From NCBI GenBank assembly GCA_021399435.1, contig JAJTUP010000048.1, positions 421,380 to 485,379 of the forward strand: a stretch of DNA of 64,000 nucleotides. Direction: 5' to 3'. Below the pieces are notes generated by a model, which worked only from the letters and a program-made list of their open reading frames with translations, did not search any database and was not told where the DNA came from. The position numbers and the translations under genes are program-made. The first letter of the stretch is position 1. Each line of letters starts with the position of its first letter. Of the stretch, positions 45,722 to 58,774 are shown piece by piece. The stretch is from Diaporthe sp. PMI_573. Lineage: Eukaryota > Ascomycota > Sordariomycetes > Diaporthales > Diaporthaceae.

Positions 45722-48046
45722 ACGTGGTTCACCAGTCAGTGGGTTATACCAGTCAGTGGGACACTTTTACTAACTTAACCAACTTTTGCCAACCCCAGCA
45801 CCCACCAGGTACCAAAGGGTCAGTTAAAATTGGCACCAATTGGTACCAACTACTTCAAATTCCTTATTTCCAATTAATTCAGTCAATTTAGAGAGGTTGG
45901 TGCTGCTGTAGTGCTAGTCCAAAGTAGACGACTTTTGGTGGGAAAATCGGCTTCCCCACCAAAATGGAGCATTTCAGCCATGCAGGATCAACCTTAATCT
46001 ATACCAGCCAGACCAACTATTTAGGCAGTCTACCGCGAACTGCTTGAAAATGTGCTATTATTTACTCAGAATCTAAATAACTAGACTCTTCTACATCTTT
46101 CTCATAAGTTCTTGCATTATGCCCAGTCTTGCCACAGTTGCCACATCGTCGTTTAGACGGTCTGCCGCAGACTGCCTCCTCGCCATCACCAGCCATTTTA
46201 CTAGCTAGCCACTTCCCCTTTTGTTTTTCTTCAATTATCGCCTAGGAATCCTCAATACTAAGTACCCCTCCAAGCTAGACCCAACTTCTTTTAGCCCTCC
46301 AGCACTTGGCAAGCCCAATATTAGCCTTCTCAAGAGTACAGACCTAATCATTCAAAAGAGTAATCTAATGCGCCATCGCTTATACGCCCTTTGTAAACTT
46401 CTCAACTACCTAGATAATTAGTATAGGAGAGCTGCCCTGATGTATAGATATCTTACCCTTAATAAAACTTAACTACTAGATAGTCTAGTTAGCATTAGAT
46501 GGTATTTATAATTCCCATTTTATTGGTAATACAGGGAGGAATTATACTAGAGTTTATAGGTAGATATCTAGTTTGGAAATCACAGAATCTAGGTCCTATA
46601 GAGAAATACCAGCCCCTCTAAACCCAGATTTCATGTTTTCTTCTATAAAGACCTTGTTATGGGCTGCCTTAAATACAATAAAGAACTCAGACTTAGTAAT
46701 GTGGTTGATAGACGCCTGGATAAAGAGATTGATCTCATCACTATATGCACGCTTTAATGGCGAAAATAATACAACGTCTAATGGCTAAAGTAGATAAGAT
46801 GAGTATAGGGGCATGCTAATAGGGATAATATTGTTGTTGTTACAGTACTGCTCAAATTCCACTGATATATAGCTCTTATGTCTATCCAGGACAAGTATCT
46901 AGTACTTACCCTTTGTCTGCTTAATTGTATACTTGTTAAAGTACTGAATCTATTCTAGACTAGTCTCGTTATCTGTCCACCTATTAGGAGTAGGCTTAAT
47001 AATCCAGCTTGGTAGAAAGCCAGACTCTATGATCTAGTTAGCAAGGTAGTAGGCGCCTTAGACAATTATAAACGGCAGGATACACCAGCCCTTTGCATTA
47101 ATATACTTAATAGCTATTGCCTATTCCCGGTTTCCAGGCTGTATAGATTTAGCCTTTCCCTGTCTATTGGTATATGTAATAACCATTGCTGCAGTTATTA
47201 CGCCTATCATAAAGCCTGTCTTATTAAAGTTATACAAGTCGTTATCTATAATCCCATACTTAGCCATTATGTTACAGAGTAGCCGAAACTAGTTCCTAAT
47301 AACCTCTAGATCTTTGTAGAGGGCCCTCTAGTAGTCATAAGGCTGAGAGAATCTTGTTTTTAAGCTTAGTTGTGTATCTACAAAGTATTATGCCTAGTTC
47401 TTACTAACCGGCTTGCTATTACGTAATGCCAGCAGGAGGTTGGCTATATCTTCCACACCAGAAAATTGCATTGGAAATTCTTATACATCTTGCTTAATAA
47501 TATATCGGACAAGCATTTACTCTTTAATTTAGTTAAGTTTATAGTGGTTGATGCATAATTTATTATGGTTATGTTAGTTGTTTATCCTCCTAAAGAGCAT
47601 ACTTCTAGAGACGTTAAAGATATATACAGCTTGGCATATACTTAAGGGTTTCTTTTGATTTTTTTTGGAGTTCTTAATTGCCTAAAGTGCTAGTTAGACT
47701 TTCTGTTCTTTTGGGTAGATTGGCATAGTAGTTATTGATTTCTAGCGTGTTAGATATTTAAGTAGGTAGAGTAATGCGAGATTGACGCGAAAAATAGAGA
47801 CGCGATCTATACTAAAAACAAAGCCGCCCACTAAAACTTTAAACTTTCAGACTGGCACTGCAATACTACCATACTTCTAAATTAACCGAATCAATTGAAA
47901 ATAAGGAATTTAAAGCAGTTAGCACCAATTGGTGCCAATTTTAACTAACCCTTTGGCACCTGGTGGGTGCTGGGGTTGGCAAAAGTTGGTTAAGTTAGCA
48001 AAAGTGTCCCACTGACTGGTATGACCCACTGACTGGTGAACCACGT
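45722..48046 (-). mobile_element. Fot1/pogo-type DNA transposon, copy 2, nested in gypsy D
   Basis: 2325 bp, exactly the length of copy 1, with about 200-bp terminal inverted repeats starting ACGTGGTTCACCAGTC and the target dinucleotide TA on both sides (45720-45721, 48047-48048). The empty site can be read in element E near 53,745 (...AAGGCTAATTATTATTAC...). Each inverted repeat carries ACCAGTCAGTGGG twice, unlike copy 1, suggesting a different subfamily. Confidence 0.95.
46062..47726 (-). pseudogene. DDE transposase pseudogene of Fot1-type copy 2
   Basis: 555 codons with the ATG intact (MPIYPKEQKV). The order is helix-turn-helix, then RALYKDLEVIRN and LLCNIMAKYGIIDNDLYNF. The first catalytic motif is NKTGF (DETGF in copy 1), the second LVLDRHKSY (Asp kept), then MPLYSSYLL.PLDVVLFSPLK. 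A C-terminal zinc knuckle CGNCGKTGHNARTY follows. Stops are TAG at former CAG/TGG. The C-terminal linker encodes GRPSKRR and overlaps the GC palindrome at 46,156. Confidence 0.92.
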
Positions 48047-51000
48047 TAGTTGTTATAGTTTTTATAGTAAATTTCCTTTAGAAGTAATTTAAAAGATACT
48101 TTATGTTTCTAGTAAAACCTCCTATAGGTAATCAAGCTATCTACTAAGTATATTTACTTGTCTGTTTTTAGATCTCTTATAGTAGATAATTCTAAGGTTA
48201 AATTATAATAAAAACTCTACTTATTTAATTTATTACTTATTAAGTTCTTTAGTAGTAGTAAAATAAGTAAGATTCTTATAGTTAGTATAAACCTAAACTT
48301 GGTATTTAGCTCTAATAAGGTAGTATTATTATTCTTTAAAGGCTTTAATAATTACCATTAGTTCTTTATTATAGATTAAGTAGTTTAGTTTCGGTTTGTT
48401 AAGTTTTTTTAAAAAAAATATAATAAAATATAATTTTCCTTAATTATTATACTAACCTAGTTAACCTTTTATTGTAAAATTAGATGTATTTATCTTAACT
48501 TTATAGACCTTACTTAGGTCTACTTTAACTAGTATTAGTTTAGAGATAATTTAGTTCCTAAGTTCTTCAAAGGCTTATTATACTTTATTATTCTAGTAGA
48601 ATACTTCTATTATTTTAGTAAGATTAGTTAATAGAATCGTGATTTTTAAGTAATTTTTGATAAATTATTAATAGAAGTTAATATATTTAAGAAATCCTTA
48701 TACTTTTTTAATGTTTGTATAGGCTATTCTTTAATTACTTTAATCTTTAATATTTATATAGTAATCTATCCTGGTTAGATTATATATCTAAGGTAGTTGA
48801 CTTTTTTGGTGTAAAACTTGCTTTTTTTTAGTTTAACTAGAAGCTTTATGTTTTAAAGTTTCTAAAGTATTTTATATATATATTTCTTATAATCTTTAAG
48901 TATCCTTAAGTAGATAAGAATATTATCTAGGTAAATTATAATAAAGATGTCTAAATATTCTCTAAGAACGTGGTTAATTATAGCTTGAAATAATATAAGT
49001 ATATTAGTAAGTTTAAATAGTATGACTAGGTATTTAAAGTATTTATAGTATATTTAGAATGCTGTTTTTTATTCTTTGCTTTTTTTTATCCTAATAAGGT
49101 TATAGGCTTTTTTAAGGTCTAGGGCTGTAAATTATTGGGCTTCTTATAATTAATTCCTTAATTCTTATATTAAGAGTAGTAAGTGGTGGTTTTTAATAGT
49201 AATATTATTTAGTTGGTAATAGTCTATATAAAGTCGTAGCTTTTTGTTTTTTTTGGGTATAAAGAGAATTAGATATCTTGTTGATAATATTAATAGTTGT
49301 ATATAACTTTTTTTTAGGTTCTCGTCAAGATACTCTTAGAGTGTTTTAAGCTATATTTTGTTAAGTCTATAGATTTTTGAACATTTTAGTACTATTTCTT
49401 TCTTGAGAGATATCTTATAGTCTTATTTGTTATATTTAAATAGTTTAGTATTAAGTATGGCTAAGAATAGCTTAGTATACTTATAGTATTTCTAGAGTAT
49501 AAACTTTTGTAGATTCTTCTCTGCTGCCTTTGCCTTTTATAGGTAGGTAATAAATTATTAAAGGGTTGGTTTAATTTATTTTATAATGCTAATTTTTTAG
49601 GCCTTTAGTGCTTGCTATAAGGTTTCTATAGGTAAGATAACTATTATTTTAGGTGTTTTCTTATATTAAATTTACTGGATCTCCTATATTTATTGTAATA
49701 CCTATTATATTTCTCTAATATATTTTTATACTATAAGGATAATTTGTTGTTTTTTTTGTTTAGTTTGTAGTAAACTATTATCCTTAGGGTATTTATTTTA
49801 TTTATTAGCTAGTAGAGGGTTTTAATTATTGGTCTGCTTTAGACTGCCCCTTTTCTACTATTTTACTGACTTGTATATAGGCCCTGCTTGGGCCTATATA
49901 GAGGCTAAGTCCTTCTCTTCTTCTTGAGAGATAGTTGCTAGGCTTGTTTAAATATACTGTCCTGTACCATCCTTAGGGACTAAGCTTTACTTATCTTGTA
50001 ATATATTAATTATTTTGATTACTAAATTAATAGAGTTAGCCTAGTAAACTTAGCTAGTAGTCTAATTTATCTAGAAATTATTTTTTCTTAACTAAGGTAT
50101 TTCTAGAATTAACTAATGCTTTGTTATCTTAGTAATATTAAATATAAGTTACTCTATATAGTTGCTAATTTAGACTAAAAGAAAATTTGTCTTTTTGTTA
50201 ATAACTTTGTTACTATAAGCTACTACTGTTTTATCTACTATGTTAAGTCTATAGAGTTCCTTTTTCTTATTCTAGTAGAGGTAGTATTTATTAACTATTT
50301 CTAGGAATATAAAGTTTTCTTGTACTCTACTATTAATAAGTACCTAATACTTATATATCCTAAGTTTTATAAGAATCTTTAGATATTAGTAATTGTTTTC
50401 TCTATTAGTTATATAGAGAGACCTTTATATCTATTATATGGCTATCTAAGGTTTATTTAGGGCTAGTCTTGTCTGTTTTTTATTATCTAGTCCCTAACCA
50501 GGATTTCTTTAAGTTATTAGATAAATCCTCTTATAAGACCTTATGCTATATAAAGTACCTGTACTACTATAGTAAGGTCTTTAGATTCTATATTTTCTTT
50601 ACTAAGTAGTAATACTGTATTAGGCTGATTTCTTTAGTACTAATCTTATAGTTTAAGCTTAAGGTATAGTTAGTAGTTTGTTTATAGGTATTATTACTAT
50701 AGGCTAGGGTTGTAGAGGTATGTAAGTAGATAGTTAAAGTAAAGTTTGAAAATAGTATATTTTTTTTCTAGGGTATGTTTCTTAATAGTCTAGTATTTAA
50801 GTTTCTTTTATCTATAAAGTTATATTATTTCTACTATTTCCTAGTATTTAAGAAAGAAGTCTTTCCTAACCTTACTAGTATAGTAAGTACTATATTGGTT
50901 AAAGATATATAAAGTCTATAATATTTCTCTATATTGTAAGTATTACGGGTATATATAAGGGTTATCTAGTAAAAAGCGTGCTAGAGGTATTACTAAAAGT

Positions 51001-52748
51001 CTATCTTGTTTTACTGCTAGTATTATATTTCTTTCTTATCCTAAGACTATAATTTATATAATACTAGTATTGGGTACTACTAGGGGTACCTTACCTATAT
51101 GCTAATAGGAGTCTTAGCTACTTAAGTCTAGGGATGCTATAGTATTAGTACCTACTAGTATATAAAGGGGCTTCTATTTTGTAATAGTAAGTATTTTGCT
51201 TTTAGTAATTCTCTTGGAAAACTATCCTTAATTATCTTTATTACTTCTATACATAGTATAGTTATTGTTATAATATATTGTCTAGCTTAGCAAGGTATAT
51301 TTCTAGGTTTCTTTAGCGCGGTTAAGTATATTTTAAACTAGGCTGGATAGCTTTTATTAGACTACTTCTCTGGGCCCTAGTATAAATTCCTATATGTTGG
51401 GAGAATTCTATAGTATATTTACAGGTTAGGGGTTGTAAACCTTTGTCTTAGTTATCTTGGGTAAAGAGTTGCTAGTAATTCTAAATAGGATTTATCTTTT
51501 ATTTATATCTTATTCTAGATAGATCTGGTATTAGTTATATATTATAGTATTATATAGGTAGTATATTGTTATAATTTCCTGCTAAGTTTTGGATTATAGT
51601 AGGTTTTTATTAGTTTAGGAGTCTATATTAGCTTGTCTAGAGCCTTTAGATATAGGCTTCTAGTCCTTCTTCTTACTGCTATGGTACTTATATATAAAGT
51701 GTCTTTTCTTTCTGTATTTATAATATTTAATGTTTTTTTTATTCTTATATTATGTGGTATTAAGCTCTATAAAGCCTATATATTATCTTTACTAAATTAG
51801 GTTATTATAGTTATATCTTCTTTTAGTATTAGGTTTATTTCTAGGTATATTCTACTAAAATAGTTTAGAGTTGTTCTTATATTTTTCCTAGTATCTTTTA
51901 TAGAGCCTATTATCGAGTTTAATAGCTAGTTTAATATATTATAGAAAGTTATTAGGTTAATTATATCTAGCTATTTTATTCTTTACTTCTTTCTTAAGTT
52001 TATTATAAAATATAAAGATCTTAGTGTTGTTTATAGAGTTAATTCTAGCGTAGATTTGCCGAAACTCTGCTATATATATTATAATAGGTTCTTTCTATTG
52101 TAGCCTAGAGAGTTTTCTCTTGGCTTATTATTTTTCATCTAGGTCTTAAAAGAAAGTCTTTAAGATATTTTTATAGTTTTTATATTTACTAAAGATTTCC
52201 TATATCTCCTACTTGTATCTTTTAAACTTATTATTAATTAAATAGTCTGTAAGATAAGGTTTAAACTATATAAGAGCCCTTTCTTTTAAAAAAAAGGTGG
52301 TGTATATAACCCCTTTTTTATTAAATTATTAATCTATATAATAAAAATATTAGTAGGCTTGGACCTAGATAAGGTATGCCTATAGTTATCCTGGGGTCTT
52401 ATTATAAAAGATTAGGCTATTAAGTCTAATATTGTCCCTACTTAAAATTAGAGTATTAATAATATTAGCGGTAGCCTTAAGGATAGTAACTTCTTATTTA
52501 AGTTATTTGGTTTCTTTATTTTATTTAGCCTATATATCTAAGAGGGTCTTAAGGTGTCTAACCTCTTTGACTAGTTTCTAAAACTAAGCTATAGTACTGT
52601 TGCTTATATTATTATTATTGCTGGCTGTATCTAATTTCTATTAAAAGTTATGCTAAAAAGTATTGTTTCTAAATCTAGATATTACAAAAAGTAGTGTATA
52701 ATATTGCTTAAAATCTGCGTTATAATATATAAACAAGAATAGTTAAAA

Positions 52749-53211
52749 TATAATAATTAAGGTTTCCTAGATCCTCTAAACCAAGAAATCGAGTTTATGT
52801 CTAAAATATATAATAAGGTAGTTGATTAAGTAATAGAGTTTCTAATAATAATTACAAGCTAATAAAAGCTATTTAGTGTAAATACTTAGATTGACTACTA
52901 AAGAGCTGTCTATACTATCTAATTATCTAGTAATAAGTATATCCTTATATATTTATCTCTTTAGCCTGGCTTATAAGGCTTACCTAGCTTACTGGTAATC
53001 TGGTAATCCTGGTAATCTAGTTAGCTTACTTGGCTTACTGCCCTGCTAGTAATCTAAGTAATCTATCCTTAGGTAAGTAAATATCCTAGGTCACGTATAC
53101 TAATAGTCGTGCCTCTTCCTGCAGGCCTAGCCAGCTGGCCTGTAGGGTTTACCTGTGCCTCCAGGGGACCAATAGTCAAACCCTGGTTCTATTCCTGTTA
53201 CATTTATAACA
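52749..53211 (-). repeat. 5' LTR of gypsy D
   Basis: 463 bp. The outer part (53,000-53,211) is noticeably less AT-rich than the 3' LTR, and the inner part more decayed. Internal sequence after it begins TTTTAACTATTCTTG. Confidence 0.9.
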
Positions 53212-56200
53212 TACAAGTTTATCTACACTGCTTACTTCCTTGTAGAGCAAGAAGTAGACATACTTAGTAAATCTATCTACTATAACCAGGATACTATTAT
53301 AGTATACTTCTATTATAGGTTTCTTAAATGCTGGTAGTTTAACGATAAAGTCGAGGCTAATAGATTGCCATGGTTTATTAGGTATTGGCAAAGGTTATAG
53401 TAAGCTGTAGGGCTTATATTATATAGTCTTGCTTTTATAGTATATATTGTAATTCTAGATAACTATTTAGACTTCTTTCTTTATTTTAAAGAAACTATAG
53501 TGTTGTTATAGCCATTTAATTATTGCTGTAATTCCTTAGTGTCTGTATACTGGTATGCTATAGATATATGTAATAAGTTTAGAGTATAATTCTTCTAGTA
53601 TAAAGAGCTTTCTTTTTTAGTAAAGTATTTTTTTGTTTTCTACCGTCCCTTTTTTTCTTTACTTAGAGAGTTATTAGTAAGCTATCTTAAGTTTATTTGT
53701 CTATTTAAGGTCGACCTTTAATTAGAGTATTAAGGCTAATTATTATTACTCTTATAGTAAATCTTCTTTAGGGATAATTTAAAAGATACTTTATATTTTT
53801 AGTAGAACCTTCTGTAGGTAGTTAAGCTGCCTGCTAAGTATGTCTGCTTGTTTGTTCTTAGATTCCTTATAGTAGATAATTTTAAGGTTAAATTATAATA
53901 AAAACTCTGCCTATCTAATTTATTGTTTGTTGAGTTCTTTAGTAGTAGTAAAATAGGTAAGATTTTTGTAGTTAGTGTAGACCTAAACTTGGTGTTTGGC
54001 TCTAATAAGGTAGTGTTGCTATTTTTTAAAGGCCTTAATGATTATTATTAGTTTTTTGTTATAGATTGGGTAGTTTAGTTCCGGTCTGTTAAGTTTTTTT
54101 AAAAAGAATGTAATAGGGTATAGTTTTTCCTAGTTATCGTGCTAATCTAGTTAACCTTTTATTGTAAAGTTAGATGTGTCTGTCTTAACTTTGTAGACCT
54201 TGCTTGAATCTGCTTTAACTAGTATTGGCTTAGAGATAATTTGGTTTCTAAGTTCTTTAAAGGCTTCTTGTATTTTATTATTTTAGTAGAATACTTCTGT
54301 TGTTTTGGTAAGATTAGTTAACGGGATTACAATTTTTAAGTAATTTTTAATAAATTATTAGTAGAAGTTAATATATTTAAGGAATCTTTGTACTTTTTTA
54401 ATATTTATTGGTGTGGGCTATTCTTTAATTGCTTTGATTTTTGATGTTTGTATAGTAATCTGTCCTGGTTGGATTGTATATTTGAGATAGTTAACTTTTT
54501 TAGTATAAAACTTGCTTTTTTTTTTAGTTTGACCAGTAGTTTTATATTTTAGAGTTTCTAAAATACCTTGTATATATATTTCTTATAATCTTTGAGTATT
54601 TTTAAGTAGATAAAGATGTTGTCTAGATATACAATGATAAAGATGTCTAGATATTCTCTAAGAATGTAGTTAATTATGGCTTAAAATAATATAGGTATGT
54701 TGGTTAGCCTAAATAATATAACTAGGTATTTAAAGTATTTATAGCGTATTTAAAATGCTGTTTTTTATTCTTTGCCTTTCTTTATTCTAATAAGATTGTA
54801 GGTTTCTTTAAGGTTTAGGGCTGTAAACTATTAGGCTCCTTGTAGTTAGTCCCTTAGTTTTTATATTAAGGGTAGTAGGTAGTGGTTTTTAATAATAATG
54901 TTGTTTAGCTAATAATAGTTTATATAAAGTTGTAGTTTTTGGTTCTTTTTTAGTATAAAGAGAATTAGGTATTTAGCTGGTAACATTAATGGCTAGATAT
55001 AATCTTTTTTTAGGTTTTTATTAAGATATTTCTTAAGTACCTTAAGTTATATCTCATTAAGTCTGTAAATCTTTAAGAATTTTGCTATTATTTCTTCTTT
55101 AAAGGATATCTTGTAATTTTATTTATTATATTTAGATAGTCTGGTATTAAGTATAGCTATAAATAGCTTGGTATACTTACGGTATTCCTGGAGTATAAAC
55201 TTCTATAGATCCTTCTCTGCTGTCTTTACTTTTTGTAAGTAGGCGATAAATTATTAGAGAGTTGGCTTAATTTATTTTATAATGCTGATTTTTTAGGCCT
55301 TTAATGCTTGCTGTAAGGTTTCTATAGGTAAGATAACTATTACTTTAGGTATTTTTTTTATATTAGTTTTGCTAGATTTCCTATATTTATTATAATGCCT
55401 ATTATATTTTCCTAATATGCTTCTATATTGTAAAGATAATTTATTGTTTCTTTTGTTTAGTTTATAGTAAACTGCTATTTTTAGAGTATTTGTTTTATTT
55501 GTTGGCTAATAAAGAATTCTAATTATCGGTTTGCTTTAAACCGTCCTTTTTCTGCTATTATACTAACTTATATATAGGCCCTACTTAGATCTGTGTAGAG
55601 ACTAAGTCCTTCCCTCTTTCTTAAGAGGTAGTTACTAGGCTTATTTAAGTATATTATTCTATATCGTTTTTAGGGACTAAGCTCTGCTTATTCTGTAATA
55701 TATTAATTGTTTTGGTTATTAAGTTAATAAGGTTTGCCTAGTATATCTGGCTAGTGGTCTAATCTATCTAGGAATTGTTTTTCCTTAACTAAGGTATTTC
55801 TAGTATTAACTAATATTTTGCTGTCTTAGTAATATTAAATATAAGTTATTCTGTATAGTTACTAATTTAGACTAAAAGGGAATTAGTTTCTTTATTAATA
55901 ATTTTGTTACTATAAGCTACTACTGTTTTATTTACTATATTAAGTCTATAGGGTTTCTCTTTCTTGTTTTAGTAGAGATAGTACTTATTGATTATTTCTA
56001 GGAATATAAAGTTTTCTTATACTCTACTATTGATAAGTGTCTAGTACTTATATATCTTGAGTTTTACATAGATCTTTAAGTATTAGTAATTGTTTTCTTT
56101 GTTAGTTATATAGAGAGATCTTTGCGTTTATTATATAGCTGCCTAAGGCTTATTTAAGGCTGGCCTTGTTTATTTTTTATTATCTAGTTCCTAATTAGGA

Positions 56201-58180
56201 TTTCTTTAAGTTGTTAAATAGATTTTTTTGTAAGACCTTATATTATGTAAAGTATCTATACTACTGTAGTAAGGTCTTTGGTTTTTATGTCTTTTTTGCT
56301 AAGTAGTAATATTATATTAGGCTAGTTTCTTTAATACTAGTCTTGTAGCTTAAGTTTAAGATATATTTAGTAGTTTATTTATAGATATTATTACTATAGG
56401 CTAGGGTTGTATAGGTATGTAAGTAGATAGTTAGAGCGAAGTTTAAAAATAGTATATTTTTTTTCTGGGGTATATTTTTTGATGGTCTAGTGTTTAAGTT
56501 CCTTTTGCCTATAAAATTGTACTATTTCTACTATTTCCTAGTATTTAGGAAAGAAGTCTTTTCTAACCTTGCTAGTATAGTAAGTGCTATATTAGTTAAA
56601 GATGTATAAAGCCTATAATATTTCTTTGTATTGTAAATATTGTGGGTATATTTAAGGGTTATCTAGCGGAAAATATGCTGGAGGTATTGCTAGAAGTCTG
56701 TCTTGTTTTGCCGCTAGTACTATGTTTCTTTCTTATCCTGGGACTATAATTTATATAATGCTAGTGTTAGGTGCTATTAGGGGTGCCTTGCCTATATGCT
56801 AATGGGGGTCCTAGTTGTTTAAGTCTAGAGGTACTGTAGTATTAGTTTCTACCAGTATATAAAGGGGCTTTCGTTTTGCGATAATAAATATCCTACTTTT
56901 GGTAATTCCTTTAAGAAACTACTCTTAGTTGTCTTTATTGCTTTTATATATGGTATAGCTGTTATTGTAATATGCTGTCTAGCTTAGCGAGACGTACTTT
57001 TTGTTTTTTTCGGTATAATTAAGTATATTTTAAACAAGGCTGGCTAGCTTTTATTAGATTGTCTCTCCGGGTCTTAGTGTAAATTTCTATATATTAGGGG
57101 AGTTTTGCGGTATACTTATAGGCTGGGGGTTATAGACCTCCTTCTTGGTTTTCTTTAATAAGGGGTTACTGGTAATTTTAAACAAGATTTGTCTTTTATC
57201 TATGTCTTATTTCGGGTAGACCCGGCATTAGTTATATATTGCGGCGTTATATAGGCAGTATGTTATTGTAATTTCCTACTAAGTCTTAGATTGTAGTAGT
57301 TTTTTATTGATTTGGGAGGCCATATTGGCTTATCTGGAGTCTTTGGGTATAGGCTTTTAGTTCTTTTTCTTACTGCTGTGGCATTTATATATAAAGTATT
57401 CTTTCTTTCTGCAGTTATAACATTTAATGTCCTTTTTATCTTTATATTATGTAGTATTAAGCTTTATGGGGCCTATATATTGTCTCTACTGGGTTGGGTT
57501 GTTGTGGTTATATCTTTTTCTAGTATTGGGCCTGTTTTTTTAGTTGCGTTAGAATGGCCTAGGGTTGATATTATGTTTTTTCTGGTGTCTTTTGTAAAGT
57601 TTATTGTTGAGTTTAATAGCTAGCTTAATATACTATAAAAAATTATTGAGTCTGTTGTATCTAGCTAACTCGTTCTTTATATTTTTTTTTAGCCCTTAGT
57701 AGAATATAAAGATTTTGGTTTTATGTATAGAGTTAATTTGGGTATAGATTTGTTGAAATTCTGCTATATAGGCCAAGGCTGGGTCTTTTTGTTATAATTT
57801 TGATAACTTTTTTTTAGCCTGTTGTTTTTTGTCGAGATTTTAAAATAGGGTTTAGAGAGTGTTTTTATAGCTCTTATATTTATTAAATATTTCCTGAGTT
57901 TCCTGTTTATATTTTTCGAATTTTTTAGCGTTAATAAAGTCTGTAAGATATGGTTTAAACTAGGCAAGTATTTTTTTCTTAAGAAACAAGGCAGTATATA
58001 TAATTTATTTCCTATCTACCTAACTATTTATATAATTAAAATATTGGTAGGCCCTAACTTAGGTAAGGTAAGGTTGTAACTAGCCTGGGGTATTATTGTA
58101 TAGGGTTGGGCTGTTAAGCCTAATACTTTCTTTAGCTAGAATTAGAGTATTAATAATGGTAGCGGTAGCCTTAAGGGTAG

Positions 58181-58663
58181 TGTAATGATCAAGGTTTCCT
58201 GGGTCCTCTAAACCGTAGATCGGGGTTTATGTCCAAGATACGTAACAAGGCGGTTGATTAAGTAATAGAGTTTCTGACAATAATTACAAGCTAATGAAAG
58301 CTATTTAAGGTAAATACTTAGATTAACTGCTAAAGAGCTGTCCATACTATCTAGCTATCTAATAACGAATATATCCTTATATATCCATCTCTTTAGTAAG
58401 GCTTGCCGGAAGTACTAGTTACTCCTGGTAATCCAGTATAGGGGAGCATTAAGAGTGCTAGTCGCTCCTGTCGCTCCTGTCGCTCCTTAGTGTTGGATTA
58501 CTGGGATTAATTATCGCTCTAATCAATCCGTCTTATCTAATTAGCAATTACGTGATTATTAGCTTTGGTCCCTTATGCTATTCGTCTAGCTAGTATGCTA
58601 GCCTAGTGGGGTTATTCCTTTGTAGAACTAACCGTTAGTCTTATTTCTGTCAGGGTTGTAACA
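58181..58663 (-). repeat. 3' LTR of gypsy F
   Basis: About 483 bp, homologous to the A LTR, with an expanded tandem GTCGCTCCT tract (58,467-58,495). The purine tract (reverse strand of CCCCTCCTCTATGCTTC) follows inside. Confidence 0.92.
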
Positions 58664-58774
58664 TTATTCCCCTCCTCTATGCTTCTTTGTCTCTAAAGAT
58701 TTGAGTAAGTTTCTTGTCTTGTTTCCTTTGTGTCTTTATATATTCTTCTTTCTAATTATTATATTCTTTCTGCC

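Larger units (their letters stand above)
43875..52682 (-). pseudogene. gag-pol pseudogene of gypsy D (interrupted by Fot1 copy 2 and R530 copy 4)
   Basis: Gag starts at 52,682 where the ATG has become ATA; its first residues align with A (SGFGNN-type). Gag and zinc-knuckle region to about 50,900, protease near 50,300, RT with YLDN near 48,905-48,940, RNase H about 48,300-48,600. Integrase is split by the Fot1 insertion (45,722-48,046) and R530 copy 4 (44,642-45,154). The chromodomain end lies near 43,880-44,030. Riddled with TAG/TAA. Near copy 4 about 29 bp present in E are missing. Confidence 0.8.
42598..53211 (-). mobile_element. Ty3/gypsy chromovirus D, minus strand, containing Fot1 copy 2 and R530 copy 4
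   Basis: LTRs 52749-53211 (5') and 42598-43060 (3'), both 463 bp, ending in TGTTATAAAT on the sense strand. Target duplication TATAA / TACAA (42593-42597 and 53212-53216) differs by one C/T. It is inserted in the integrase of E. After removing the two nested inserts the element is about 7.8 kb, like A. Confidence 0.93.
42042..58180 (-). mobile_element. Ty3/gypsy chromovirus E, 3'-truncated, split by D and cut by F
   Basis: Minus-oriented relative of D. Right-hand part 53,212-58,180 holds gag (about 57,700-58,180), RT with the catalytic box near 54,600-54,640 (YLDN), RNase H and the start of integrase. Left-hand part 42,042-42,597 continues the integrase towards its C-terminus. Element D lies between them. 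Chromodomain, antisense region and 3' LTR are missing beyond 42,042, and the 5' end is cut at 58,180 by the LTR of F. The integrase piece 53,391-53,212 is the best-preserved stretch (PWQSISLDFIVKLP, ILVIVDRFTKYVYFLLYKE). Confidence 0.85.

Noticed and set aside
57312..57623. 103-codon hydrophobic plus-strand frame in gypsy E
   Set aside because: Antisense of decayed gag sequence; hydrophobicity results from T-rich codons, and the homologous region of D has stops.
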